Assembly: GCF_014637795.1 (NCBI RefSeq)
Contig: NZ_BMFD01000015.1
Coordinates: 34,624 to 98,623, forward strand
Direction: 5' to 3'
From: Belliella aquatica
GTDB taxonomy: Bacteria; Bacteroidota; Bacteroidia; Cytophagales; Cyclobacteriaceae
Length of the DNA stretch: 64,000 nucleotides
Position numbers and translations under genes: made by a program
Part shown: positions 16,419 through 26,167 of the stretch, piece by piece
Layout of the letters: every line of letters starts with the position of its first letter
Position numbering within the stretch: the stretch's first letter is position 1
Notes under the pieces: model-generated
What the model saw: only the letters and a program-made list of their open reading frames with translations
Database searches by the model: none
Told to the model about the DNA's origin: nothing

Positions 16419-18789
16419 TGTAGAAGAAAAAATAAATTTTGATAAAATCAAAGAATTGATCAAAGCAGAATGTAGCAGTTCGCTCGGGGTCAGTTTTGTT
16501 GATAAATTGAATTTTTCAAAGGATTTTAATTTGATTACAAGACTGCTCGATCAAACAGAGGAGTTTAGACAGATTCTAGTGTCTGGAGAATCTTTTCCAG
16601 CATCTAATTTCACAAACATTTATCCGTATCTCGAAAAAGCTAAAATCGAAGGGACATTTCTTTATGAAGATGATTTTCATGAAATCAAGCTTTCCCTAAT
16701 GACTTTGAGCGGATGCGTGGCATTTTTCAAAAAATTCGCAGAAGAATATCCTAATCTCCATGGATTGCTTGGGCTTGTTAGTCTGGATCAGACCTTGCTC
16801 AAAGCGATCGAAAGAGTGATTGATGAAAAAGGTAAAATCCGAAACAATGCTTCCAAAGATCTTTCTTTGATTCGTTCTCAGATCATTTATGAAGAGAGTA
16901 GGTTGAGGAAGGTTTTGGATAGAATCTTTAGAGAAGCGAAAGCCAAAGGATTGACTCCTGAAGATGCATCTGTGACGATTAGGGGTGGAAGAATGGTAAT
17001 TCCTGTTTTGGCTGAAAACAAGCGAAAAATCAAAGGATTTATCCATGATGAATCCGCGACAGGACAGACAGTTTTCCTTGAACCTGCAGAAGTGTTGGAC
17101 ATCAACAATGAGCTCAAGGATTTGGAGTACATGGAACGCAGGGAAATCCAAAAAATCCTTACACAACTTACGGATTTATTAAGAGGCTACATTCCTGAAT
17201 TAAGAAAAGCATATCAGTTTCTCGGCTTGGTAGATTTCATCCGAGCAAAAGCGAAATTTGCGATCAAAACCAACTCCTCAAGGCCTTTCCTTGAAAAGCA
17301 AAAGCAGATAGAATGGTATAATGCGACACATCCACTTCTTCAATTTGCACTAAAGCAGCAAGGGAAATCGGTTGTACCCCTCAATATTCAACTAGACCAC
17401 AACAGGCGATTGTTGGTGATCTCAGGGCCAAACGCAGGAGGAAAATCAGTGACCTTGAAAACAGTGGCCATGATTCAGTATATGCTTCAATGTGGTTTGC
17501 TTGTGCCTGTAGACTCCCATTCTAAATGTAGCGTATTCGATCATTTTTTCATCGATATCGGAGATGAGCAGAATATCGAAAATGACCTGAGTACATACAG
17601 TTCTCACTTGATGAGCATGAAGTATTTCACGCAGTTTGCAGACAAGAAAACCATCCTATTCATAGATGAATTTGGTACTGGGACTGAACCACAATTTGGG
17701 GCGGCTATTGCTGAGGGGATCTTGCTTTCCTTAAATAAGCTTGGTGCTTATGGAGTGATCACGACTCACTATGGGAATTTGAAAGAAATCGCTTCCAAGA
17801 ATCAAGGTCTTGTCAATGGAGCGATGCGCTATGACATTGACAAACTGGAACCTTTGTATCAGTTAGAAATTGGAAAGCCAGGAAGTTCATTTGCATTGGA
17901 AATTGCTTCTAAAATCGGGATTTCAAAAGAGATTATTGATTATGCGAAGGAAAATATCGGTGAAGAACGTGTGCGTTATGATAAGATGCTCAATAAGTTG
18001 GAGAATGAAAAAGTTCGCTATGAGCAATTGATCAATGAAAACGCGAAGAAAGAGCGTCAACTTGATATTCGAATTAGAGAATACAATTCATTAAAAGAAA
18101 CTATTGACAAAGGCAAAAAGCAATACATTGAAGAAGCTAAGAAAGAAGCGAAATTGCTGCTAGATGATGTCAATAAAAAAATAGAAACTACCATCCGTGC
18201 GATTAAAGAAAACAAGGCAGATAAAGAAGCAACTAAAACGCTGAGAGCTGACTTGGAGACTTTCAAAGCAAAAATTAAACCTGAGAAAGTAGTAGAAAAG
18301 GCGCCTGAAATCAAAGTAATAGAAGGAGAAATTGAGGTTGGAGATTTTGTCCGCTTGAAAGACAATGGTGCAGTAGCGGAAGTGCTTGCGATCAAAAATA
18401 AGGATGTAGAAATCAGTATGGGAGATTTGAAATCCAATGTGAAAATGAAGCGTTTGGAACGGATTTCAAGTACGGAAATGAAAAAGGAGAAAAAGTCTTT
18501 TGCCAGAAGAACAGGATTCGATGCTAATGCCAAGATGATGGACTTTTCTTCAAACTTGGATATTCGTGGTAAGAGAGGGGAGGAGATTCTTCCTTTGGTT
18601 CAGAATTTTATCGATGATGGATATATGTTGGGTATGAAAGATTTGAGGATTGTTCATGGCAAGGGAGATGGAATTTTAAAAGAGATTACCAGAAATATTC
18701 TTAAAAACATGAACCAAGTATCCAAAGTTAAAGATGAACACGCTGATCGTGGTGGTTCGGGGGTTTCCTTGGTAGAACTAAAGGGGTAA
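16402..18789 (+). CDS. mutS2: MutS2-family ATPase/endonuclease
   Basis: 795 aa, the normal MutS2 length. The core/lever region (1-320) includes VTIRGGRMVIPVLAENK and FIHDESATGQTVFLEPAE. The ATPase follows with Walker A GPNAGGKS near residues 343-350, Walker B TILFIDEFGTGTEP near 415 and TTHYGNLKE. A long coiled-coil insertion (about 520-640) leads to a KOW-like segment and a C-terminal Smr domain (DIRGKRGEEILP, LRIVHGKGDGIL). MutS2 acts on branched DNA or stalled ribosomes rather than in mismatch repair. It starts inside the DUF4296 gene and ends at the hairpin 18814-18861. Confidence 0.96.
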   Translation: MIYPNSVEEKINFDKIKELIKAECSSSLGVSFVDKLNFSKDFNLITRLLDQTEEFRQILVSGESFPASNFTNIYPYLEKAKIEGTFLYEDDFHEIKLSLMTLSGCVAFFKKFAEEYPNLHGLLGLVSLDQTLLKAIERVIDEKGKIRNNASKDLSLIRSQIIYEESRLRKVLDRIFREAKAKGLTPEDASVTIRGGRMVIPVLAENKRKIKGFIHDESATGQTVFLEPAEVLDINNELKDLEYMERREIQKILTQLTDLLRGYIPELRKAYQFLGLVDFIRAKAKFAIKTNSSRPFLEKQKQIEWYNATHPLLQFALKQQGKSVVPLNIQLDHNRRLLVISGPNAGGKSVTLKTVAMIQYMLQCGLLVPVDSHSKCSVFDHFFIDIGDEQNIENDLSTYSSHLMSMKYFTQFADKKTILFIDEFGTGTEPQFGAAIAEGILLSLNKLGAYGVITTHYGNLKEIASKNQGLVNGAMRYDIDKLEPLYQLEIGKPGSSFALEIASKIGISKEIIDYAKENIGEERVRYDKMLNKLENEKVRYEQLINENAKKERQLDIRIREYNSLKETIDKGKKQYIEEAKKEAKLLLDDVNKKIETTIRAIKENKADKEATKTLRADLETFKAKIKPEKVVEKAPEIKVIEGEIEVGDFVRLKDNGAVAEVLAIKNKDVEISMGDLKSNVKMKRLERISSTEMKKEKKSFARRTGFDANAKMMDFSSNLDIRGKRGEEILPLVQNFIDDGYMLGMKDLRIVHGKGDGILKEITRNILKNMNQVSKVKDEHADRGGSGVSLVELKG

Positions 18790-18813
18790 AATATTTAATC
18801 TAAAATGCTCCAC

Positions 18814-18861
18814 ATTAAAAAAGGCTTGGGTTTCTATTGAAATCCAAGCCTTTTTTAATTA
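18814..18861. terminator. Strong bidirectional terminator
   Basis: TTAAAAAAGGCTTGGGTTTC, loop TATT, GAAATCCAAGCCTTTTTTAA: a near-perfect 20-bp dyad (one G-T) with T-runs on both strands, between mutS2 and the convergent lipoprotein gene. Confidence 0.88.
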
Positions 18862-18879
18862 AGGATAATTTTGCCTATG

Positions 18880-19371
18880 TTATGGTTTACGCTTTAGGCT
18901 AAATCGATAATTTCCTGCTAGCGCCGCTCCAGGTACATCGATATTTGCTCCTGGTGCAACAATACTGAATGTTAAGATTAAATCATTTGTACTTCTTGTG
19001 TAAGAAATCTCTGGGCCTGAAGCTGGTCTAGTACCTGCAAGCGTGAATTTAGTTAGATCTCCAGTTACAAAATTCCAGTTTCCTGAGCTATCAAAAATTT
19101 CTCCACCGCTTACAGTACTGTAAGTTTTACTATTTGCATTAGCTGAGAAAGTGATTTCAAAATTTTGGTAAATGTTTGTTTCTGAATTCCCATCTCTTGT
19201 CACAGATCCACCACCTGCAACAGTCCATGTTAAAGAAGATTCTCCAGCTAGATTTTCTATTGCAATCTCTTCAGGAGTTTTGGAAGGTGCGGGGTCGTCT
19301 TTTTTCTTACAGCCAAAAAGAACTAATCCAAGTGCTGAAATCAGGAAAAGATTAAGAAATAATTTATTCAT
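18880..19371 (-). CDS. Small lipoprotein of unknown function
   Basis: 163 aa. The lipoprotein signal ends at LVLFGC (Cys21), followed by KKKDDPAPSKTPEE, a typical lysine/aspartate-rich export linker. The mature domain is beta-rich (SSLTWTVAGGGSVTRDGNSE, NFEITFSANANSKTY, GNYRFSLKRKP) with a repeated G-x-W-N pattern and could be a small lipocalin-like or Ig-like barrel. It is monocistronic, with the terminator on its 3' side. No family recognised. Confidence 0.7.
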   Translation of the reverse strand: MNKLFLNLFLISALGLVLFGCKKKDDPAPSKTPEEIAIENLAGESSLTWTVAGGGSVTRDGNSETNIYQNFEITFSANANSKTYSTVSGGEIFDSSGNWNFVTGDLTKFTLAGTRPASGPEISYTRSTNDLILTFSIVAPGANIDVPGAALAGNYRFSLKRKP

Positions 19372-19422
19372 AATAGGGTTTTGTTATTTGCGAATTGTAA
19401 ATTTAATGATATCGTTGAATAA

Positions 19423-20058
19423 TCAAATACTTCGCTTAATCTTGTAGTCTTCGATATTAATAATTTGCTCACAAAAGTCATATTCTCTTTTGTCATTTGA
19501 GCAAATCAGCAAAGTTTTATTTAAGCCATATTTTTGGACAAGTTCCAGATACCAAGAAATTCCTTTTTCGTCTAAATTTGATGTGGGTTCATCAAGTAAC
19601 ACAAGAGAAGCATCCGAAAAAAAACAAAGTCCAAGCTTTAGTCGCTGCTTCATTCCGCTAGAAAACTGGCTTATTGGTTTGTTTTGATGGTTTTCTAGAT
19701 ACATGATCTCCATCATTTTCTCAAATGATAAGTCTGCAACAGGGTTTTTGAATTTGAAGTGAAATTCGAGCAGCTCTATCAGAGTAAACTCCTCAGGAAG
19801 TTCCAAATAGGGCGCTGAAATGGTCAGTTGTTTGTAAATATCTTCACCCAATATTTCTTTTTCTTTTAAAAAATAGCTCAAATTTCCTTCTGTCAAAGGA
19901 TTGAGCGATGCGATAGCTTTTAGAAAGGTGGACTTTCCTGAGCCATTGCCACCTGTGATGGCAAGATTTGAATTTGCTGGAATTTCCAAACTAAGGTTTC
20001 TAAATATCCATTCATATTGAAATCTTTTGGCGGCATTGTCCAGCTGAATTCTAATCAT
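19423..20058 (-). CDS. ABC transporter ATP-binding protein next to lpxA
   Basis: 211 aa, small for an ABC ATPase. Walker A is GGNGSGKS at 36-43, signature FSSGMKQRL, Walker B and D-loop LVLLDEPTSNLDEKG. The usual histidine switch after Walker B is replaced by LLICSNDKREYDF, so hydrolysis may be unusual. It starts 3 nt after lpxA and no permease is nearby. It resembles the CcmA-like short ATPases; cytochrome maturation or lipid export are both guesses. Last gene of the lipid A operon. Confidence 0.8.
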   Translation of the reverse strand: MIRIQLDNAAKRFQYEWIFRNLSLEIPANSNLAITGGNGSGKSTFLKAIASLNPLTEGNLSYFLKEKEILGEDIYKQLTISAPYLELPEEFTLIELLEFHFKFKNPVADLSFEKMMEIMYLENHQNKPISQFSSGMKQRLKLGLCFFSDASLVLLDEPTSNLDEKGISWYLELVQKYGLNKTLLICSNDKREYDFCEQIINIEDYKIKRSI

Positions 20059-20061
20059 GTA

Positions 20062-20841
20062 TTAGTTGATATACCCTTTCATCACACCTCTTTCCGAAGA
20101 GCGAATGAAATTGATAATTTCGTCTCTTTCTTTGGTTGCAGGTAGATTTACTTCGATTTCTTCTAGTGCTCGACTGTTGTTCAGACTATTGAGGAACAAA
20201 AATCTATATACATCTTGAATGTGACTGATTATCTCACTTGAGAATCCTCTTCTTCTTAATCCAAGACTGTTGACACCCGCGTAACTTAGAGGTTCTCTAG
20301 CCGCTTTGGTAAATGGTGGCACATCTTTTCTCACCAAAGAACCACCTGAGATCATGGAGTGCATCCCTACTTTCACAAATTGATGAATAGCACTGCTTCC
20401 ACCCACTATAGCCCAGTCATCAATGATGACATGACCAGCTACTTGGACAGCGTTAGCAATGATGACATTATTGCCCACGATACAATCATGCGCTATGTGA
20501 ACGTAAGCCATCAGTAGGCAATTACTGCCTACTTTAGTGGTTTTCTTATCTGCCGTACCGCGACTGATAGTAACACATTCCCTGATTGTCGTATTATCTC
20601 CGATTTCTACAAGAGTTTTTTCACCTTGGAATTTCAGATCTTGTGGAATAGCGGAAATCACCGCTCCAGGAAAAATTTTGCAGTTTTTACCTATTCTGGC
20701 GCCAGGAAAGATCGTGACATTTGAACCAACCCAAGTTCCTTCACCAATTTCCACATCTTCATGTATCATGGTAAAGGGATCGATTTGGACGCCTTCTTTC
20801 AGAATTGCTCCTTCGTGTATTTGTGCTAATTTGCTGATCAT
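20062..20841 (-). CDS. lpxA: UDP-N-acetylglucosamine acyltransferase
   Basis: 259 aa, the standard LpxA length. The left-handed beta-helix of hexapeptide repeats is clear (VEIGEGTWVGSNVTIFPGA, VEIGDNTTIRECVTISRG). LpxA features include AYVHIAHDCIVGNNVIIANA with the catalytic histidine and IHQFVKVGMHSMISGGSLV, followed by a helical C-terminus (NSLGLRRRGFSSE). It performs the first acylation of lipid A synthesis. Its ATG overlaps the lpxC/fabZ stop by 4 nt. Confidence 0.96.
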   Translation of the reverse strand: MISKLAQIHEGAILKEGVQIDPFTMIHEDVEIGEGTWVGSNVTIFPGARIGKNCKIFPGAVISAIPQDLKFQGEKTLVEIGDNTTIRECVTISRGTADKKTTKVGSNCLLMAYVHIAHDCIVGNNVIIANAVQVAGHVIIDDWAIVGGSSAIHQFVKVGMHSMISGGSLVRKDVPPFTKAAREPLSYAGVNSLGLRRRGFSSEIISHIQDVYRFLFLNSLNNSRALEEIEVNLPATKERDEIINFIRSSERGVMKGYIN

Positions 20842-22232
20842 GATTCTTTTCTAACAATACTTGCTGTCATAACGGCTTCACATACCAAGGTGTTGCCCAC
20901 ATAAGCTTCCCCTTTCATCTTTGCAATACCTCTTCTGATAGGAGCAAGTAATTCACATTTGAAAACCAAGGTGTCACCTGGGACCACCATTTTTCTGAAT
21001 TTACAGTTTTCTATTCCCAAGAAATAGGTCCAGTAATTTTCTGGATCATCGACTGTACTTAATACTAAAATCCCGCCTGTTTGAGCCATAGCTTCTACTT
21101 GCAAAACTCCTGGCATAACAGGGTTTGCGGGGAAATGACCCATAAAGAAAGGCTCGTTGATAGTTACATTTTTCACCCCAGCCACCACTGTCTCGTCGAG
21201 ATAAATGATTTTATCTAAGAGTTGGAAAGGATATCTGTGTGGTAAAATATTACTGATTTGAGCGATATCCATCACAGGAGGTAGCTTCGGGTCATAATGC
21301 GGAATATGGCTTGGCCCAGCCTTTTCCATAGCCCTTTTTATCTTTTTGGCAAATGCCACATTCGCGGCATGTCCCGGTCTCGCAGCCATTATTTGTGCTT
21401 TGATAGGACGACCTACCAAGGCCAAATCTCCAACCACATCAAGAAGCTTATGTCTTGCAGGTTCATTTTTATATCGAAGTTCAACATTGTTAAGAATCCC
21501 CTCTTTCCTAACCTCTACCTTTTCTTTATTGAACATTTTTGCCAAATGTGCCAACTCTTTTTCTTCGACAACTCTGTCAACCACCACAATTGCATTGTTT
21601 AAGTCACCACCCTTGATAAGGTTTTGGTTGTAAAGCATTTCCAATTCATGGAGGAAACAGAAAGTTCTGCACGATGCTATTTCACTTCTGAACTGACTGA
21701 TATCGGTAATAGAAGCGTGTTGTGAACCCAAAACAGGGGAATTGTAGTCTACCATTACAGTTACTCTGTAATCATCTAATGGTAAAGCAGCCATTTCTAC
21801 TTCCCTCGAAGCATCACGGAAGGTGATACTCTCTGGAACTTCAAAAAATCTTCTTAAGGCATTTTGCTCTTCAAGACCCGCGTTATCCAATATTTCGATG
21901 AATTGAATGGATGAACCATCCATAATTGGAGGTTCAGGACCATCTAATTGGATAAGCACATTATCAATTTCTAGGCCTACTAATGCAGCTAGTACGTGTT
22001 CCACAGTGAACACTCTCGCACCACTTTGCTCTAGGGTAGTTCCTCGAGACACATCTACCACATTATCCACATCAGCATCGATAATAGGTAGTCCCTCAAT
22101 ATCGATTCTTTGAAATTTGTAGCCATGATTTGGCGGAGCAGGTAAAAAAGTCATATTTGAAATCACTCCTGTATGGAGACCTACACCTGAGACGGTGACC
22201 TGCTTTTTAATTGTATGTTGTTTTACCCTCAT
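20838..22232 (-). CDS. lpxC-fabZ: Bifunctional LpxC deacetylase / FabZ dehydratase fusion
   Basis: 464 aa. Residues 1 to about 305 are LpxC: VSGVGLHTG, the zinc motif EHVLAALVGLEIDN, then HKLLDVVGDLAL and the catalytic base region MAARPGHAANVAF. Residues about 315-464 are FabZ: ILPHRYPFQLLDKI and GHFPANPVMPGVLQVEAMAQ with the catalytic His and Glu. The fused enzyme combines committed lipid A deacetylation with 3-hydroxyacyl-ACP dehydration, two activities that compete for the same acyl pool. The fusion is typical of Bacteroidota. It lies 39 bp after lpxD and overlaps lpxA. Confidence 0.97.
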   Translation of the reverse strand: MRVKQHTIKKQVTVSGVGLHTGVISNMTFLPAPPNHGYKFQRIDIEGLPIIDADVDNVVDVSRGTTLEQSGARVFTVEHVLAALVGLEIDNVLIQLDGPEPPIMDGSSIQFIEILDNAGLEEQNALRRFFEVPESITFRDASREVEMAALPLDDYRVTVMVDYNSPVLGSQHASITDISQFRSEIASCRTFCFLHELEMLYNQNLIKGGDLNNAIVVVDRVVEEKELAHLAKMFNKEKVEVRKEGILNNVELRYKNEPARHKLLDVVGDLALVGRPIKAQIMAARPGHAANVAFAKKIKRAMEKAGPSHIPHYDPKLPPVMDIAQISNILPHRYPFQLLDKIIYLDETVVAGVKNVTINEPFFMGHFPANPVMPGVLQVEAMAQTGGILVLSTVDDPENYWTYFLGIENCKFRKMVVPGDTLVFKCELLAPIRRGIAKMKGEAYVGNTLVCEAVMTASIVRKES

Positions 22233-22271
22233 AGGTATTGAACTCTAGCTTTTAAATTTGAGACCGTAAAT

Positions 22272-23294
22272 TTATTGTTTTTTTTCCAGTTCTCTCAATC
22301 TGTCTTGAAGTAAGGGCAGATTTCTAAATATTGCATAAGATTTTAAGAACGATTTCATTTCAAATCCCATGTAACCAAATAAGGTTTGGCCAGGTTCAAC
22401 AATTGATTTGCTGACTCCCGTATTTGCTCCCACGGTTGTGTTGTTAGCGATTTTTATATGTCCCACGATTCCTGCTTTTCCAGCAATGACACAGTTTTTG
22501 CCTATTTCTGTTGACCCAGAAATACCAGTTTGTGCAGCAATAACTGTATTTTCTCCGATGATTACATTGTGAGCAATTTGTACGAGATTATCCAGTTTCA
22601 CTCCTTTTCGAAGAATAGTTGAGCCCATTGTTGCCCGATCTACTGTGGTATTTGCCCCAATATTCACATTATCTTCAATGATCACGTTCCCTATTTGAGG
22701 AATAGTTTTGTATGTTCCATCGGCTTGCGGAGCGAATCCAAAACCATCAGATCCGATGACAACTCCAGAATGAAATTCACAATTAGACCCAATAATACAA
22801 TCATGACCAATTTTCACTCCAGACTGAATAATACAATTGTCACCAATCTTCACATTGTCTCCAATACTTACATTAGGGTAGATTTTGACATTGTTTCCTA
22901 TGGAGCAATTTTTCCCAATGTAAGAAAATGCACCTCTATAAAAATCAGAACCAATAGTGCTGCTTTCGTGCATAAAGGCAGGTTCTTCTAGACCAGATTT
23001 GCTGTATTTAGTAAATTGAGCATAGGCTTCCAAAATTTGAGTGAAGCCAGTGTATGCGTCTTTTACCCTTATTAAATTCGTTGAAATTGCTTTTTTTGCT
23101 TGGAAGTCTTCTGAGACAATCACCGCTGAAGCCTCGGTTTCATAAATGTATGTCTCGTATTTTTCATTGGCCAAAAAACTTAATCCTCCAGGTTTTCCTT
23201 CTTGGATTTTGTCAAGTCTATTAACTTTCTCAGATCCGTCGCCTTCAACCTTGCCATTCAAAAGCGCTGCAACCTGTTCTATGGTAAACTCCAT
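22272..23294 (-). CDS. lpxD: UDP-3-O-(3-hydroxyacyl)glucosamine N-acyltransferase
   Basis: 340 aa. The N-terminal uridine-binding domain ([20 protein letters not shown]) precedes a long left-handed beta-helix. [20 protein letters not shown] holds the catalytic histidine, and [20 protein letters not shown] follows. The C-terminus is a helix ([20 protein letters not shown]). It adds the second acyl chain after LpxC. It starts 19 bp after the HD-hydrolase gene, in one minus-strand operon with lpxC/fabZ and lpxA. Length and order are normal. Confidence 0.96.
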   Translation of the reverse strand: MEFTIEQVAALLNGKVEGDGSEKVNRLDKIQEGKPGGLSFLANEKYETYIYETEASAVIVSEDFQAKKAISTNLIRVKDAYTGFTQILEAYAQFTKYSKSGLEEPAFMHESSTIGSDFYRGAFSYIGKNCSIGNNVKIYPNVSIGDNVKIGDNCIIQSGVKIGHDCIIGSNCEFHSGVVIGSDGFGFAPQADGTYKTIPQIGNVIIEDNVNIGANTTVDRATMGSTILRKGVKLDNLVQIAHNVIIGENTVIAAQTGISGSTEIGKNCVIAGKAGIVGHIKIANNTTVGANTGVSKSIVEPGQTLFGYMGFEMKSFLKSYAIFRNLPLLQDRLRELEKKQ

Positions 23295-23313
23295 ATTGAA
23301 TTTTATTTATTAT

Positions 23314-24552
23314 CTACAAAATTAAATTTTTAGCCCGACAAGCATAATGTTTTTTTACAATTTTACTCATTGCTTTGATGTTTGGTAAGTCAGCAGCTTG
23401 GGCGACATCAATGATTTCTCCTTTTTTGGTTAAGATGTGTATTCTCTCCTGAGCCACGTAAGCATTATTGCTGATTGATCCGTGAGAAAAGAAATATTTC
23501 ATATCTTCATTGGGAATTTGAAGTCTTTTTTGGGTTTTTTCTATCATAGAATCCAACTCTTCTTTCGAAAACGCCTCATTACTCAAATTAATTTTAAAGA
23601 GATTGCGAGAAAGAAACATCTGAGAAATATTTCTCAAAATGTAATCAGGTTCTTTTTTCCAAAGTTTGATCGCTCCCCATATATCATAGTCATCGAGTTC
23701 TAGAAAAGTTTTGATTAATACATCGGACTTCTGAAAATCCTGTAAGGTGATGTCGTTTTGGAGAAAAAACAGGAATTCTTCTGAAGCAAAGAGATTTCTC
23801 CCACCTTGTTGCACATCCTTGGCTCTTGAAATCAAGTTGATCAGCATTTTTTCCGCACTGACAGTCGTCTTATGCAGATATACTTGCCAATACATCAGTC
23901 TTCGTGCGCTCAGAAAGTTTTCAATGCTGTAAAGTCCTTTTTCTTCCACCACAAGTTGATCGTCCTTGATGGCCATCATTTTGATTATTCTATCTGCACC
24001 TATGGTTCCTTCTGATACTCCCGTGAAGAAACAATCTCTTTGAAGATAATCTAGCCTATCTATGTCGAGTTGGCTCGATACCAGCTGATGAAAGAACTTT
24101 CTTTCATATTGATTCTTAAAAATTCTTAAGGCAAGATCTAATTGGCCGTTTAATTGTTTGTTTAATAGATCAATCACCAAAAGGGAAAGAGATTCGTGCG
24201 GGATGTTTTTGAGTAAGCTAAACTCTAAAGCATGTGAAAATGGCCCATGACCAATATCATGAAGTAATATAGCGATCAGTGCAGCTTCATACTCTTCATC
24301 GCTAATTTCATTACCTTTATTCCGGAGATTATCTAAAGTAATACTCATCAGGTGCATAGCGCCGATCGCATGATGAAATCTTGTATGAAGCGCACCAGGG
24401 TACACAAAATCTGTCAAACCTAGTTGCTTGATACGCCGTAACCTTTGAAAGTAAGGGTGATCAATAATAGTAAAAATCAATTCACTGGGAATTGTGATGA
24501 ACCCATAAACAGGATCATTTAATATTTTGTGGCTTTTCAATGTCTCTGACAT
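23314..24552 (-). CDS. HD-domain phosphohydrolase (SAMHD1/dGTPase-like)
   Basis: 412 aa from the ATG at 24552 (MSETLKSHKILNDPVYGFIT). The longer frame to 24609 would start inside the porX leader and has no family support. HD motifs are RFHHAIGAMHLM and HDIGHGPFSHALE, followed by QLDIDRLDYLQRDCFFTGVS, the typical metal and nucleotide site of YdhJ/SAMHD-like hydrolases. Its substrate (dNTP or other nucleotide) is unknown. First gene of the lpx operon and divergent from porX with 51 bp between starts, a conserved Bacteroidota arrangement as far as I recall. Confidence 0.88.
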   Translation of the reverse strand: MSETLKSHKILNDPVYGFITIPSELIFTIIDHPYFQRLRRIKQLGLTDFVYPGALHTRFHHAIGAMHLMSITLDNLRNKGNEISDEEYEAALIAILLHDIGHGPFSHALEFSLLKNIPHESLSLLVIDLLNKQLNGQLDLALRIFKNQYERKFFHQLVSSQLDIDRLDYLQRDCFFTGVSEGTIGADRIIKMMAIKDDQLVVEEKGLYSIENFLSARRLMYWQVYLHKTTVSAEKMLINLISRAKDVQQGGRNLFASEEFLFFLQNDITLQDFQKSDVLIKTFLELDDYDIWGAIKLWKKEPDYILRNISQMFLSRNLFKINLSNEAFSKEELDSMIEKTQKRLQIPNEDMKYFFSHGSISNNAYVAQERIHILTKKGEIIDVAQAADLPNIKAMSKIVKKHYACRAKNLIL

Positions 24553-24603
24553 TTGATTGAAGTCAAAAGTAATTATAATTTTAAAAGAATTAAACCAAAT
24601 TTT

Positions 24604-26163
24604 ATGCAAAAATTTAAAATCCTTTGGGCTGATGACGAAATAGATCTATTAAAACCACATATACTTTTTTTGGAGCAGAAAGGCTATGAAATCAAAACCG
24701 TAAATAGTGGGATAGATGCTATCGAGCAAGTAGAAGAAGCTAATTATGATGTGATTTTTCTCGATGAAATGATGCCGGGAATGACAGGACTTGAGACTTT
24801 GCAACAGATCAAAATGATCAAACCTCAAATTCCCGTAGTGATGATCACCAAAAGTGAGGAAGAGCACATCATGGACGATGCGATAGGCGGAAAGATTGCA
24901 GATTATCTGATCAAGCCTATTAATCCCAACCAAATATTGCTCTCTGTCAAAAAAATTCTTCAGAACAAGCAATTGATCTCCGAGAAAACAAATCTTTCTT
25001 ACAGACAAGATTTTATGAATATCAGTGCGGCATGCAGCGATGCTTCCACACATCAAGAATGGACAGAAGTATACAAGAAACTCACTTATTGGGAGCTTGA
25101 GATTGACAAGACAGAAAATAAGAGCATGCAAGAGATCTTAGAATCTCAAAAAGTAGAGGCCAATACCGCTTTTGCCAAATTTATCAAAAACAACTATATA
25201 GATTGGCTGAATGATTCTAAAGCCGACAAGCCTTTATTGTCGCCAAACTTGATGAAAGAAAAAGTATTTCCTCACTTGAAAGAAGGGAAGCCATTGTTTT
25301 TTGTAGTGATTGATAATTTAAGGTTAGATCAATGGGAGATTTTAGAGCCCTTAGTCAACGAATATTTCAACACAAAAGAAGATGATACTTATTATAGTAT
25401 TTTACCTACGACGACGGCTTTTGCAAGAAATGCGCTGTTCAGTGGGATGATGCCTTCTGACATGGCGAGGTTTCACCCAGATCTGTGGGAAGGGGAGGAT
25501 ACTGATGAGGGAAAGAATAATAAGGAAGAAGAGTTTTTAGCAGAAAATCTCCATAAAAATAGACTGAATATTCGCTACAGTTACAACAAAATTCTTCAAG
25601 CTTATCAAGGTAAAAGTTTAGTTGATCAATTTCATAATTTATTGACCAATGATCTGAATGTGATCGTCTTTAATTTTGTAGATATGATGTCACATGCAAG
25701 GACAGATATGAAGATGATCAGAGAATTGGCGCCAGATGAATCAGCTTATCGCTCTTTAACAAAAAGCTGGTTTGAGCATTCTTCGCTATTTGAGCTTTTC
25801 AAAAGAATCAGTGCAGCAGGCGCGGAGGTGATCGTAACCACAGACCATGGTACCAAACGAGTCAACAAACCATACAAAATCATAGGCGATAAAAATGTCA
25901 CGACAAACTTAAGATACAAACAAGGGAAGAATCTAAACTTTGAAAGTGGGAAAGTTTTTGAAATCAGCAAGCCTGAAGATGCCAAACTTCCTAGATTTAA
26001 TGTGTCAACAAGTTATGTTTTTGCCGTGGAAGATTATTTCTTTGCATATCCTAACAATTACAACTACTACGTGAATTACTATAAAGACACATTCCAGCAT
26101 GGAGGGGTGTCTTTGGAGGAGATAATAATTCCGGTAGTTCATCTGATACCAAAGAATAATTAA
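24604..26163 (+). CDS. porX: PorX: response regulator with PglZ phosphatase domain, T9SS regulator
   Basis: 519 aa from the ATG at 24604 (MQKFKILWADDEIDLL); the longer frame from 24553 adds 17 residues not seen in PorX. The N-terminal receiver has the acidic pair Asp10/Asp11 and the phospho-acceptor Asp54 in IFLDEMMPGM. The C-terminal PglZ domain belongs to the alkaline phosphatase superfamily: VVIDNLRLDQWEIL, the LPTTTAFARNALFSGMMP nucleophile region, and the metal ligands in VTTDHGTKR. PorX works with the kinase PorY to control type IX secretion genes in P. gingivalis and relatives. It precedes tsaE by 4 nt. Confidence 0.94.
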   Translation: MQKFKILWADDEIDLLKPHILFLEQKGYEIKTVNSGIDAIEQVEEANYDVIFLDEMMPGMTGLETLQQIKMIKPQIPVVMITKSEEEHIMDDAIGGKIADYLIKPINPNQILLSVKKILQNKQLISEKTNLSYRQDFMNISAACSDASTHQEWTEVYKKLTYWELEIDKTENKSMQEILESQKVEANTAFAKFIKNNYIDWLNDSKADKPLLSPNLMKEKVFPHLKEGKPLFFVVIDNLRLDQWEILEPLVNEYFNTKEDDTYYSILPTTTAFARNALFSGMMPSDMARFHPDLWEGEDTDEGKNNKEEEFLAENLHKNRLNIRYSYNKILQAYQGKSLVDQFHNLLTNDLNVIVFNFVDMMSHARTDMKMIRELAPDESAYRSLTKSWFEHSSLFELFKRISAAGAEVIVTTDHGTKRVNKPYKIIGDKNVTTNLRYKQGKNLNFESGKVFEISKPEDAKLPRFNVSTSYVFAVEDYFFAYPNNYNYYVNYYKDTFQHGGVSLEEIIIPVVHLIPKNN

Positions 26164-26167
26164 TATA

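Noticed and set aside
16696..17166. Minus-strand open frame of 156 codons inside mutS2
   Set aside because: Antisense of a well-conserved MutS2 core; no start context or domain.
18057..18533. Minus-strand open frame of 158 codons inside mutS2
   Set aside because: It is a shadow of the coiled-coil region; the translation is a Ser/Leu-rich antisense of Glu/Lys codons.
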